64,000 nt of DNA from a bacterium (lineage in GTDB: Bacteria > Hydrothermota > Tepidihabitantia > Tepidihabitantales > Tepidihabitantaceae). A program made the position numbers and the translations under genes. Under the pieces are notes generated by a model. That model did no database searches. It was not told the DNA's origin and worked only from the letters and a program-made list of their open reading frames with translations. The stretch is taken from assembly GCA_035505375.1 (NCBI GenBank), contig DATJQV010000042.1, forward strand, positions 1-64,000. Direction: 5' to 3'. Positions 9,771 through 17,531 of this stretch are shown here, one piece after another. The first letter of the stretch is position 1, and the number at the start of each line of letters is the position of its first letter.

Positions 9771-10010
9771 GGCGTGACACGTCACCAAGATCGTGATGGC
9801 GCGGGAGATTGAAGTAGCCGCAGGGCAAGTAGGCCCGGACGTCAGTGCAAGACGCCCGGACTGGCCGTCTTCCGAGTGCGAGATCTGGTGGCACAAGCCG
9901 TGAAGGACAGTCGCAGAGCCGGGACGATCCCGAACTGACCTAAATGGCCGAAATATAATCTGTTAGGCACGTCAATCCTCGCCAAGAACGACACCCAGCG
10001 AACCACAGGG

Positions 10011-10274
10011 GGAACCGTTCCCGGAACGGTTCCCGGGGCGATTCCCAAAGGGAGTCTCGCCAGGGTTTGCGGATGGGTCTTCCCAGCGATTCCGCGGCCG
10101 ACCTGCACCGTGACGCCCGGGCTCTCTTGGATGGTGACTCGCAGGCGGACTCTTGCGGCGACCTGGAATCCGACTCTCCGGCCGGTTCGCATCGAGACTC
10201 GACGACCGGTTCGCGGAGTAATTTGCAGAGGGACTTTCGGGGGGACCTCCGCCGCGGTTTGGACCACGACTCGT
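10011..10274. repeat. Degenerate dodecamer array 1 (22 units)
   Basis: The sequence divides exactly into 22 consecutive 12-base units. Units differ strongly but keep a core: positions 6-9 are G-R-Y-T (examples GACTC, GGTTC, GATTC), with G at position 6 in 19 of 22 units. No base is inserted or lost over 264 bases. Decaying units may continue to about 10340. A minus-strand frame overlapping the end of the next gene runs through the array as a 4-residue-period peptide, but no family is recognisable. Flanking bases 9771-10010 and 10275-10452 hold nothing else I can name. Confidence 0.8.
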
Positions 10275-10452
10275 AGCCCGAGGCTCAGGCTTCGATAGAC
10301 ACCGAGTACGCGGTTGAAGAGGTGATGGACGTCTGGATGCGCGAGTAACGGGATCACGAGATCTGTGCCAGAAGCCGCCACTCCGAGTTCTACGTCAGGC
10401 GTCAGGACTACTGCCACCGGCTCGACGAAGCGCCGGCGGAAACCTGGTCCGG

Positions 10453-11166
10453 CTAGCGACATGTCTTGTCGGGCTTGGTCGGCGCTGCGACGGTAATCCC
10501 AGCGGTTAGAACCTGGCCGGACGCGTAGTACGACACCGGGACCATGTACGAGAGTTCGGCGCGGAATTCCACCGGGCATGCGTTGTACCCGATGAACGCG
10601 ACCGGCCCGGCGTCATACTCGCTGGCACGTCCGCCGAATGAGAAGTTCAGCCCTCGCGCGTGGTATCCGTTCCCCACAAGCATCGACACTTGCCCCAGCG
10701 GAGTTACGTCCGCGCCGGGCTTGTGTTCGTCGTCGAAGTAGACATCAAGCAGATAGAGGCTCGGGCGAAACATCACGCTTATCTTCCGGTCATCGTATCC
10801 GAGGCCGAACTCGCCTCCGAACAAGGCGGAGAATCCCCCCGCAGTCTTCATGGCGGAAGTCAATCCCAGTTCGGCGTTCAGTCGCTTGCGGTCCATGCCC
10901 ACGCGGACGCCCGGGGTGAGGTAGCCGACGTTGAAGCGTGAACTGGTAGACTGCGTACCAAGGAAGTCGAAGGAATCGGCACCGAAAGTGGAGAGGTGCT
11001 GATATCCCACCCGCCACTCGATTCCTCTCGGGGCCAGAGACCAGGCCGGCAGTCCGTCGTGAAAAGCGGCCGGCGGCACGCAGGCGGCTCCTGCCAGTAA
11101 TGCAGCCCCAACGAGTAACAGAGGAAGACGGGCGCCCCGGCGAGATTCCAGAACTGACGTCGTCAC
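10453..11166 (-). CDS. Predicted outer-membrane-associated lipoprotein, unknown function
   Basis: A 237-residue protein with a basic start, a hydrophobic core (LPLLLVGAALLAGAACV) and Cys29 in a lipobox-like LAGAAC. After processing, the chain has alternating hydrophobic/polar segments rich in Gly, Tyr and Phe (VGYQHLSTFG, GGEFGLGYDDRK, LNFSFGG), typical of a small outer-membrane barrel. No family is recognised. The chosen start is GTG 11166. The ATG at 10462 just inside the 3' end opens another frame leading into dodecamer array 1, but I do not call that a gene. Confidence 0.6.
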   Translation of the reverse strand: MTTSVLESRRGARLPLLLVGAALLAGAACVPPAAFHDGLPAWSLAPRGIEWRVGYQHLSTFGADSFDFLGTQSTSSRFNVGYLTPGVRVGMDRKRLNAELGLTSAMKTAGGFSALFGGEFGLGYDDRKISVMFRPSLYLLDVYFDDEHKPGADVTPLGQVSMLVGNGYHARGLNFSFGGRASEYDAGPVAFIGYNACPVEFRAELSYMVPVSYYASGQVLTAGITVAAPTKPDKTCR

Positions 11167-11188
11167 AGCGAGGTCCGAGGCAACTCCG

Positions 11189-11743
11189 CTAGATTCTTCG
11201 CCGACTCGCCACGTGTATCGCGTGGATGACGACCACCGAGCAAAGGACGAGCAGCGCCATCGGGTTCGGGACCTCCGGGTTTATCCGGACGCCATACGTG
11301 TCGCGTATCGCCCAGAGCGTGCGCGATATGTCCGCAATCTCCTTGCCATCCTGCACGATGCCGTAGGTCAGTCCTATCAGGTCGCCCTGCACCTCAAACA
11401 GCCGCGTGCCGTCAGGCTTTTCGAACCAGTAGCTCGGCCCGACCGAAATTATCCTCTTCACCAGCGCGCCCTCGTAGGCGGCGTTGTCCGGCTGGTCGTT
11501 GTCGTTGCCCGTGTAGAACTTGTACGTGGGCCGGACCGCCAGGAGTTTCTGCTGTACAATCATCTCGTTTAGCAGTCCCCGGTTGTAGAGGCAATAGAGC
11601 GCCGGGATGCTGAGCAGCTTCCTCTGGAAGAACCCCACTGTATCCTGGTTCAAGGGGTTCATGATCTCCACCTTGTCCTGAATCGAGAGGAACTTCTCGC
11701 GCACCAGGAAATCGCGCTGGGTCGCCAGTAGCAGCTCATTCAT
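11189..11743 (-). CDS. LURP-one-related (LOR)/scramblase-like family protein
   Basis: A 184-residue protein. The N-terminus (RDFLVREKFLSIQDKVEIMN) and repeated strand pairs (FFQRKLLSIPALYCLYN, GTRLFEVQGDLIGLTYGIVQDGKEIADISR) resemble the tubby-like LURP-one-related fold. A hydrophobic C-terminal segment (NPMALLVLCSVVVIHAIHV) could be a single membrane anchor. LOR proteins are membrane- or phospholipid-associated in other organisms; the bacterial role is unknown. It lies 22 bases upstream of the lipoprotein gene on the same strand, so they may be co-transcribed. Confidence 0.65.
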   Translation of the reverse strand: MNELLLATQRDFLVREKFLSIQDKVEIMNPLNQDTVGFFQRKLLSIPALYCLYNRGLLNEMIVQQKLLAVRPTYKFYTGNDNDQPDNAAYEGALVKRIISVGPSYWFEKPDGTRLFEVQGDLIGLTYGIVQDGKEIADISRTLWAIRDTYGVRINPEVPNPMALLVLCSVVVIHAIHVASRRRI

Positions 11744-11882
11744 CGGGGAATCTCGGGGACAGTCTACTGAACTCCGTGACGGTCCAGGGCAGAGGTGGGA
11801 TGCCCGCGGCTGGTGCTTGCATCAAAGGCGTGATGAATATCGGTTCCACAGTGGTGGAATTCTAATACCCGTCAGGGCCTTG

Positions 11883-12374
11883 TCAAACTGCAGAGCGTGG
11901 CGTCATTCGCTGCGTCAAAGCAGGGGGCAACGGACTGGGGATTAGGTGGATTGGACGTGTGCAGTTTGAGAGCCGCAGCTTCATGCGCCAGCGTTGGGAA
12001 GGAGTGACGATGTTGACCGTGCAGGGATTGGACCAGTCGCCGTACCTGGTTTCGGTCACGAACCAGTCCATGTGTTCCCGCATGTACTCAAACCGGCACT
12101 TCACCACGTACCTGCCCACGCCCGAGTACACATGTTCGCAAGGGGAGCCTACGGAGTACGCACCGTTTACGCTGTTGTCGCCCCAGTCAAAGTAGGCCAC
12201 TGCCTCAATGTCGGGGTTCTGTAACACCGGCTGTGTTGCCTGAAACGCGGTCGGCTGACCCGTCCAACCCGTGTCCGGGCCAATAAGGGTCGGAGTCGGC
12301 GGCTCGGGCAGGGAATTGCAGCCCGGCAGCGCGGTCAGCAGTAGACCGGCCAATACCAAGAAGCGCGTCCTCAT
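11883..12374 (-). CDS. Small lipoprotein with PKD/Ig-like domain
   Basis: A 163-residue protein with signal peptide and lipobox (LLLTALPGC, Cys19). The mature part begins Pro-rich, then reads TGWTGQPTAFQATQ...IEAVAYFDWGDNS...CEHVYSGVGRYVVKCR. The paired WGD and YVV strands are the signature of a PKD-like beta-sandwich. Such proteins are usually anchored in the outer membrane facing the surface or periplasm. No partner is identifiable; neighbouring genes on the same strand also encode envelope proteins. Confidence 0.6.
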   Translation of the reverse strand: MRTRFLVLAGLLLTALPGCNSLPEPPTPTLIGPDTGWTGQPTAFQATQPVLQNPDIEAVAYFDWGDNSVNGAYSVGSPCEHVYSGVGRYVVKCRFEYMREHMDWFVTETRYGDWSNPCTVNIVTPSQRWRMKLRLSNCTRPIHLIPSPLPPALTQRMTPRSAV

Positions 12375-12485
12375 TTCCGATATGCAGGCCGGCGCGGGCG
12401 CGGCGTCAAACCAGCGGACAGGGTCGGTGCGTGGCTCGACGTCTTTGACTTCGTTGCCGGATGGAGATCCACTCCTTCCATCCAG

Positions 12486-13652
12486 CTACCAAAGCGAAGG
12501 TGCTTCTTCACACCACGGACTCCAAGGGCCGGGGAGTCCCAGGAACGGACTGCGCCACCTGACCCATACCGGAGGCAGAGGCAGGCGTTCATACCAAAGC
12601 CAGCGCCCCTCTTCGTACGAGAGCGCAGCGACGTTCCGTGGGTATCTCAAGACGAAAACTCTCACCAGCGAGTCGGCGGTCTGGCGCATTTGGTTCAACT
12701 CGTACATGCGCGGGAGGTACCCGCCGAGGTCCTCAGCGAGCGTCCCGGGAGGATGACGAGCGATGATGGACTCGCAGATGGCGGGGGCCTCAGTCCAGTG
12801 ACCTCCGTACTCTGCAAGGTCGGCCAACTGATAGCCGACGGTGAGCAGGGCGGAATCCGCATCAACCGGCAGGGACTGCATGGCTGTCAGCAGGGTCTCG
12901 CCGGCCGCCTTCTTTTGTTTCCAATCTGCCCGGGTTCGACTTCTGTAGAACCACCTATCCAGGAGGCCTTGGTAGGCTCCAAGATATCCCGGACCTGAGT
13001 CCGACACGATGGACACGGGAATCGACTCCGATGGCATGAACGGCATTCTTGCCCACGTGCTGTCTTTGAGTACCCAAAACTGCCATGCTCCTCCGATGAG
13101 GCGGTAAGACCCCGCACATAACATGGACATGGTTGTGTCGCTGCGGTGAAAGAAACGCCGCGGCCACAGCGCGCAGTGCTCGTAGACGCTGTCGTGAGGC
13201 CTGACTCCAAAAAACGGGGGCGGTCCGCCTACGCCCCAGCGGCCTTCGACCCAGTCATAGGGTCGGTAATCCCATGTGTCGCCTCTGAGCCCGACCAGCT
13301 GGAATCCTGAAAGGGCCACGTAGCCCCAGATGCAAACGGTGTCCGTCGTATTGTGCATGGCTACAGTGACCAGGAAGGGCTCGCCTGCTCGCACCAGCTG
13401 CTTCTGGATGCTCATTGAGAGTCGGAGCTCAGTAGGCCCCGACGTCGGCGGAAACATGTGTTCGGACTTTTCGTAATGGAGCGTGCAGCCGGACACAGCA
13501 AGGCACAGCACGGCCGTGAGTGCCGCACATCCTGAGCGAAGCAGCCTCTGCCCAAGCTGTACTGCTGCTCTGGAAACTGCCTGACAGTCAAGGTGAAATC
13601 GGGGCGCGGCCCGATGCCATTGCCGCGCCTCGGGTTTGGATGAGAGTGCCAT
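12486..13652 (-). CDS. Predicted lipoprotein with helical C-terminal region, unknown function
   Basis: A 388-residue protein. The start is placed at ATG 13652, which follows a GTGGAG site; the frame stays open 66 bases further. A long n-region precedes CAALTAVLCLAVSGC, whose last Cys is a plausible lipobox. Residues about 70-210 look like a beta-rich Ig-type domain (ELRLSMSIQKQLVRAGEPFLVTVAMHN). The C-terminal third is helical and TPR-like (HWTEAPAICESIIARHP, QTADSLVRVFVLRYP). Envelope location is inferred from the signal. I do not recognise the family. Confidence 0.55.
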   Translation of the reverse strand: MALSSKPEARQWHRAAPRFHLDCQAVSRAAVQLGQRLLRSGCAALTAVLCLAVSGCTLHYEKSEHMFPPTSGPTELRLSMSIQKQLVRAGEPFLVTVAMHNTTDTVCIWGYVALSGFQLVGLRGDTWDYRPYDWVEGRWGVGGPPPFFGVRPHDSVYEHCALWPRRFFHRSDTTMSMLCAGSYRLIGGAWQFWVLKDSTWARMPFMPSESIPVSIVSDSGPGYLGAYQGLLDRWFYRSRTRADWKQKKAAGETLLTAMQSLPVDADSALLTVGYQLADLAEYGGHWTEAPAICESIIARHPPGTLAEDLGGYLPRMYELNQMRQTADSLVRVFVLRYPRNVAALSYEEGRWLWYERLPLPPVWVRWRSPFLGLPGPWSPWCEEAPSLW

Positions 13653-13869
13653 CGAAACTCCACGACACGTCGGTCCCGGGTAACTCGGACACACCTTACT
13701 TTGTTCCGTGGCCGTCAAGGGGAGATGCCGCGTTCTTGCTCGGAGTCTCCGTCAATACGGTGGGGGAGTCAAATCCCACGCTGGAATTCTAGACTGGCCT
13801 TGCTCCTGTGTCAAGTCAGGACTCGTCGCGGCAGGTGCGGACGAGGCGTCCAGGCCCGAGAGTCCCCTG

Positions 13870-13953
13870 AAGAAGATCCCTTCGGAGACGCAGATGGATG
13901 GTCAGCCAGAGGCCCGGCCAGAGACTCGGGGAGAGGTTTGTACGGGGTTTTCG
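13870..13953. repeat. Short degenerate dodecamer array 4 (about 7 units)
   Basis: Seven 12-base steps in the 382-base gap 13653-14034 keep the same N5-G-R-Y-T-type core as array 1 (for example GACTCGG and GGTTTGT at the same phase). It is weaker and shorter than the other three arrays, and two units break the core. I see no gene in this gap; a long plus-strand frame crossing it is antisense to the propeller gene. Confidence 0.45.
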
Positions 13954-14034
13954 CGTCGGTCGTCGTCGCAGCATGTGGTGGTGGCACAGGCCGGAACTCA
14001 ATCCGCGGGTAAGGTCCGAGACGCGAGCTGCGGG

Positions 14035-14937
14035 TTAGAGGATGCGGCTCGGGCTCCAGGTCTGGCCCGCGTCGGCGGTGAAGAGGAGCGTTTGTTCGTC
14101 GCCGGCGATGATGCCGTTCCGGCCGTCGGCGAAGAAGCGGATGCTGAACAGGTCGGCGGTCGTGTCGACGTTCAGGCGCTGCCAGGTTTCGCCGCCGTCA
14201 TTGGTATGCAGCAGCGTTCCCTGCGCGCCGCCTACGAAACCCTCCATTGTATCGGACCGGAAGTCAAGGGAGTAGAGGGCGGGTGGCATGAAGTCGAACT
14301 TGAGAGGCCGCCATTCTTCACCGCCGTCGGGCGTGAACAGGACCCCGGCGTTGGCAGTTGTTGCGAACCCGACCGAGTCCCCGTTCGGAAAGAAGACCGC
14401 GGTGATATTGGTCGAGGGCATCGCCCCCTGGAGGTTGCCGGCCTGGGAGAACCAGACACGGCCCCCGGTGGTGGTTTTGAGAATGGTGCCGTTAGGACCG
14501 ACTGCGTAGCCGGTCGTCTCGTCCGATGGGAAGTCCATGTCCATGATTTTCTGGTCCGTGGCGGTAACGAGCTTGACCCAGGTCTCGCCCGCGTCGACCG
14601 TGCGCAAGACCGTGCCTGCGTCACCCGCGACAAAGCCCGTCTGCGGGCTGAGCCGGAATTTGATGACTCGCAGATCTACGTGGACGCCGGTATCGAGCAG
14701 ACGCCAGGTATTGCCTCCGTTCTCGGATTTGAGCACGGCGCCGAGGTCGCCGCAGGCGTAGCCTATGTCCCCCTGGCCGGGGAAGGAGATGGTGTACAGG
14801 TTGCCGCAGTGCGGGAGCACGAGCTTGCGCCACGTCGCGCCGCCGTCCTCGGACGCCAGGGCGAGGCCGTGGTCGCCGACCGCGTAGGCGAGGAATGTGT
14901 CCTCAACGGTAAAGATGGAGTTGATACGATTTGCCAC
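14035..14937 (-). CDS. BNR/Ycf48-like beta-propeller protein
   Basis: A 300-residue protein of about six repeats, each with a GYxxGxxGxxLxTxDGGxTW pattern (SEDGGATWRKL, SENGGNTWRLL, TVDAGETWVKL, TNDGGETWQRL, TADAGQTWSPS). This is the BNR/Asp-box propeller type of the Ycf48/HCF136 family, which aids photosystem II assembly in phototrophs. In non-phototrophs such proteins have no settled role. The start is GTG 14937, with no signal peptide, which is unusual as many relatives are secreted. It is divergently arranged with the prenyltransferase gene across 124 bases. Confidence 0.75.
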   Translation of the reverse strand: MANRINSIFTVEDTFLAYAVGDHGLALASEDGGATWRKLVLPHCGNLYTISFPGQGDIGYACGDLGAVLKSENGGNTWRLLDTGVHVDLRVIKFRLSPQTGFVAGDAGTVLRTVDAGETWVKLVTATDQKIMDMDFPSDETTGYAVGPNGTILKTTTGGRVWFSQAGNLQGAMPSTNITAVFFPNGDSVGFATTANAGVLFTPDGGEEWRPLKFDFMPPALYSLDFRSDTMEGFVGGAQGTLLHTNDGGETWQRLNVDTTADLFSIRFFADGRNGIIAGDEQTLLFTADAGQTWSPSRIL

Positions 14938-15061
14938 GTCGGTTGTTTGTATCTTGCCTTACGGCCGGCCGAAGTCAAGCGGGGCGACCACGGGCCGGCC
15001 GAAGACGAGGCGGGTTTGTCGAGCGGGCGGCGTTTGACTTCGCTTCGTTTTCGTATAGAAC

Positions 15062-15946
15062 TTGAGACACGTGATTGGCGCGCTGATATCGAGTCTGAGG
15101 CCCAAGCAGTGGCCGAAGAACCTGCTTGTGTTCGCCGGGCTGGTCTTTTCGCTTCACCTCTTCAACCTGACTTACCTGCTGCTTTCGGTCGGCGGGTTTG
15201 TTGTATTCTGCCTGCTGGCCGGTGCCGTCTACCTGGTAAACGACCTGGTGGACGTGGAGCACGACCGGCTGCATCCGAGGAAGCGGCTCCGGCCGATCGC
15301 ATCCGGTCGCCTCAAGCCCGGCGTTGCCAAGGTGGCGGCGGTCGTGGCTGCGCTGGTCGGCCTCGGCGGCAGCTTCGCGCTCAAGTGGCAGTTCGGAATT
15401 GTCGGCCTGGCCTACCTACTGCTCGAACTTGCCTATTCCTTCTACCTCAAGCGTCTGGTGGTGCTGGACGTGATGACGGTCGCGGCCGGGTTCGCGCTGC
15501 GCGCCATCGCGGGTACGGTGCTGGTCCACGTCACGCTCTCGTCGTGGCTATTTGTCTGTACTATCCTCTTCGCCCTGTTCATATCTCTGGCCAAGCGCAG
15601 ACACGAACTGGTCACGCTGGAGGACGGCGGAGCAGGCCACCGAGCCGTGCTCGAGAATTACTCCGAGGCACTGCTCGACCAGATGACGGCGGTCGCGACT
15701 TCGGCGACCGTCATAGCCTACTGCCTGTACACGATTGCGCCGGAGACCATCTCGAAATTCGGCACGCATAACCTGATGCTCACCGTGCCGTTCGTGCTAT
15801 ACGGAGTCTACCGTTACCTGTATCTCGTCTACCGGAAAGACATGGGGGGAGCGCCGGAGCAGGCGCTGCTGACTGATATCCCACTGCTGGTCGACGTGCT
15901 GCTCTGGATGGCCAGCATCGTCGTCGTTATCTACTTCAAAATCTAG
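15062..15946 (+). CDS. UbiA-family prenyltransferase, decaprenyl-phosphate phosphoribosyltransferase type
   Basis: A 294-residue membrane protein with about nine hydrophobic segments. The first Asp-rich motif reads NDLVDVEHDRLHPRKRLRPIASG. The HPxKxxRPxASG ending is characteristic of the branch including 5-phosphoribosyl-1-diphosphate:decaprenyl-phosphate transferase (Rv3806c-like) rather than menaquinone UbiA enzymes. It would transfer phosphoribose to a lipid carrier in the inner membrane, for envelope glycans. The chosen start is TTG 15062; GTG 15071 is an alternative. It is convergent with the FAD protein, and the two stop codons share the palindrome CTAG at 15943-15946. Confidence 0.75.
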   Translation: MRHVIGALISSLRPKQWPKNLLVFAGLVFSLHLFNLTYLLLSVGGFVVFCLLAGAVYLVNDLVDVEHDRLHPRKRLRPIASGRLKPGVAKVAAVVAALVGLGGSFALKWQFGIVGLAYLLLELAYSFYLKRLVVLDVMTVAAGFALRAIAGTVLVHVTLSSWLFVCTILFALFISLAKRRHELVTLEDGGAGHRAVLENYSEALLDQMTAVATSATVIAYCLYTIAPETISKFGTHNLMLTVPFVLYGVYRYLYLVYRKDMGGAPEQALLTDIPLLVDVLLWMASIVVVIYFKI

Positions 15947-17034
15947 GCGGGCAGGGGCGAGCACTCGGCAAGTTTCGACTTGCCGCAGGCAGCTTTGCTG
16001 CCGAAAGGCCCTTTGCGGATGGCGCAGAGTTCGGCCTGCGACTCAGTGATGACCTTCACGGCCTCCGGGCTCAGGCCCACGACTTGAGCCGCGGCGTGTG
16101 CGCCCGCGACTCGGCCCTCCAGCATGGCGGTCGATGCCTCTTCAATACCGGATACGTCACCGGCGAGATAGATGCTGCAGATGCTGGTCTGCATGTTGTC
16201 GTTGTGCCAGGCCACATGTCCGCCCAGCTCCGGGACATAGACCATCCTGCACCCGGACTGCCAGAGTAGCTCTGAGAGTGGTGTGAGGCCAACGGCGAGG
16301 CAGATGGTGTCGACCTTCAACCTGCGAGTTGTTCGAGGAACGGGCTGAAACTTCTTGTCCACGCGGCAGATAACAGCACCATCGACTTCTTCCTCGCCGA
16401 GAGCCGAGAGCACCGTGTGCGATGTGAGAATCGGAACGCCGAGACGCGCCAGCTTCGCAGAATGTACGTGATAGCCGCCGATTCTCGGTAGGGCCTCGAC
16501 CACTGCCGCGACTTCGATGCCGGCTTGGATGAGCTGATACGATACGATCAACCCGATGTTGCCCGAGCCAACCATGAGGACCCGACTGCCGGGCCTGACT
16601 CCGTGCACGTTCATCAAGGTTTGAACCGCGCCGGCGCCGTAGACGCCGGGCAGGTCGTTGTTCTGGAACAGCAGGTTGTTCTCGGCCGCGCCGGTCGCTA
16701 CTATCAGACACTTGAACTCGAGCTTGGTCAACCGCTCGCGGCTCGCCAATCCAAGTACTTTCCCACCGTACAAACCTACGACCGAGGTCCCGGGCAGGAC
16801 TTCCGCCGGCAGGGCACGGAGTTCCTGTTCGAGAATCGTCGCTATGTCCATGCCGCGCGTGCCACAATAGTGGGCCTTGGAACCGAAGAATTTGTGGGTC
16901 TGCTTGACAAGCTGGCCGCCGAGCCGGTCGTTGTCCTCGATGAGCACGACCTTGGCGCCGAGCCTGGCCGCGACCACGGCGGCAGAAAGCCCGGCGGGAC
17001 CTCCGCCGACGATGGCAATATCAGTCTGTTTCAT
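15943..17034 (-). CDS. NAD(P)/FAD-dependent oxidoreductase, HcnB/sarcosine-oxidase-alpha-like
   Basis: A 363-residue flavoprotein. The N-terminal FAD-binding Rossmann motif is DIAIVGGGPAGLSAAVVAAR with the second-strand acid VVLIEDND. A second dinucleotide motif VLMVGSGNIGLIVS binds NAD(P), and the C-terminal IYLAGDVSGIEEAS closes the flavin site. This layout matches the FAD subunit of HcnB/sarcosine-oxidase-alpha/glycerol-dehydrogenase-like complexes, whose partner is the small ferredoxin-like subunit encoded just upstream. The substrate (amino or hydroxy acid) is unknown. The extreme C-terminus (FGSKAACGKSKLAECS) is encoded by two hairpins and may be low-value sequence. Confidence 0.8.
   Translation of the reverse strand: MKQTDIAIVGGGPAGLSAAVVAARLGAKVVLIEDNDRLGGQLVKQTHKFFGSKAHYCGTRGMDIATILEQELRALPAEVLPGTSVVGLYGGKVLGLASRERLTKLEFKCLIVATGAAENNLLFQNNDLPGVYGAGAVQTLMNVHGVRPGSRVLMVGSGNIGLIVSYQLIQAGIEVAAVVEALPRIGGYHVHSAKLARLGVPILTSHTVLSALGEEEVDGAVICRVDKKFQPVPRTTRRLKVDTICLAVGLTPLSELLWQSGCRMVYVPELGGHVAWHNDNMQTSICSIYLAGDVSGIEEASTAMLEGRVAGAHAAAQVVGLSPEAVKVITESQAELCAIRKGPFGSKAACGKSKLAECSPLPA
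15966..16002. terminator. Two adjacent hairpins at a convergent gene end
   Basis: CGGCAAG/CTTGCCG (15966-15972 with 15979-15985) and GGCAGC/GCTGCC (15988-15993 with 15997-16002) form two strong stems with 6- and 3-base loops. They lie inside the last codons of the minus-strand oxidoreductase and just after the prenyltransferase stop. No long T tract follows, so factor-independent termination is uncertain. Confidence 0.4.
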
Positions 17035-17037
17035 GAC

Positions 17038-17118
17038 AGTTCAGAGTCCAGAATCCAGGGTCTAGAGTTATCGGACTCTCTGAATTCTGGTTTCTGAGTT
17101 CTTGATTCTGCATTGTCC
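17038..17118. repeat. Degenerate 7-8 base direct repeats (TCCAGAATC type)
   Basis: The gap between the [2Fe-2S] and FAD subunit genes is built from variants of one short word (TTCAGAGTCCAGAATCCAG..., CTGAATTCTGG, TGAGTTCTTGATTCTG). It separates two genes expected to be tightly coupled. The same word family recurs at 17439-17512, 33640-33750 and 62241-62280. Confidence 0.6.
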
Positions 17119-17123
17119 GATGC

Positions 17124-17531
17124 CTACGTTAGTTTCCCTCTGCCACTCTGACGTTCGACCTTCACGCCTTCGCGCAGCGGTTCCATGCAAACCATGGTGT
17201 TGGGTTGGCCATCGACGACCATCAGGCAAGAAGAGCACTTTCCGACTGCGCAGAAGAAGCCGCGGGGCCGGCCGGTCTTCTCGGCGTGGCGGAACAGCCT
17301 GATGCCGTTCGCCGCAAGCGCGGCCGCAATGGTCTCGCCCTGACGGCCGGTCATTGTTCGGCCATCGAAGATGAAGTTGACCGGGCCGCGGTCCTCGAAC
17401 GTGAGGATCGGATGCCGTTCAATTCGCCGGCCCGGAGAAAGCGACGAGCGACGAGCGCCGAACGACGAATTCCGGAATTCGGAATTCGGACTTCGAACTT
17501 CGGACTTTCGCCTAGAGGTTCTTGCGCGCAT
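17124..17531 (-). CDS. (2Fe-2S)-binding subunit, HcnA-like, with repeat-derived N-terminus
   Basis: The conserved part starts near IERHPILTFEDRGPVNF and contains the [2Fe-2S] loop GFFCAVGKCSSCLMVVDG plus the later Cys in NTMVCMEPL, typical of the small subunit of HcnA/sarcosine-oxidase-alpha-type dehydrogenases. It would pass electrons from the FAD subunit downstream. The start is unclear: no good codon precedes the conserved core. The nearest ATG (17531) lies at the very end of purQ and makes the first about 30 residues a translation of a short-repeat tract (SEVRSPNSEFRNSSFG). The repeat may have been inserted at the 5' end and displaced the original start. Confidence 0.65.
   Translation of the reverse strand: MRARTSRRKSEVRSPNSEFRNSSFGARRSSLSPGRRIERHPILTFEDRGPVNFIFDGRTMTGRQGETIAAALAANGIRLFRHAEKTGRPRGFFCAVGKCSSCLMVVDGQPNTMVCMEPLREGVKVERQSGRGKLT
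17439..17512. repeat. Short direct repeats (TTCGGAA / GCGACGA types) at the purQ-hcnA-like junction
   Basis: Words such as AATTCGGAATTCGGACTTCG and GCGACGAGCGACGAGC repeat head-to-tail immediately after the purQ stop. They are read through by the [2Fe-2S] gene if it starts inside purQ. The unit is 7-8 bases, distinct from the 12-base arrays. Confidence 0.6.

Noticed and set aside
9771-9985. Possible group II intron remnant after the DUF4062 fragment
   Set aside because: A few bases looked like a structured RNA, but neither the conserved 5' GUGYG end nor domain V could be found.
10011-10274. Protein-coding tandem repeat gene (tetrapeptide repeats)
   Set aside because: The 4-residue period follows directly from the 12-base period. 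The core lies at different codon positions in different arrays, so selection at protein level is not indicated.
9842-10579. 245-codon minus-strand frame across array 1
   Set aside because: It is kept open by the 12-base period and overlaps the lipoprotein gene. The short stretch after 10462 looks more protein-like but has no family, so I do not call it.
13708-15771. 687-codon plus-strand open frame
   Set aside because: It is antisense to the BNR propeller gene (14035-14937), then enters the prenyltransferase gene in another frame. Its translation lacks any family pattern and is Arg/Gly/Ala-rich, typical of GC-rich shadow frames.
16525-17097. 190-codon plus-strand frame
   Set aside because: It is antisense to the FAD oxidoreductase, whose two dinucleotide motifs are clear.
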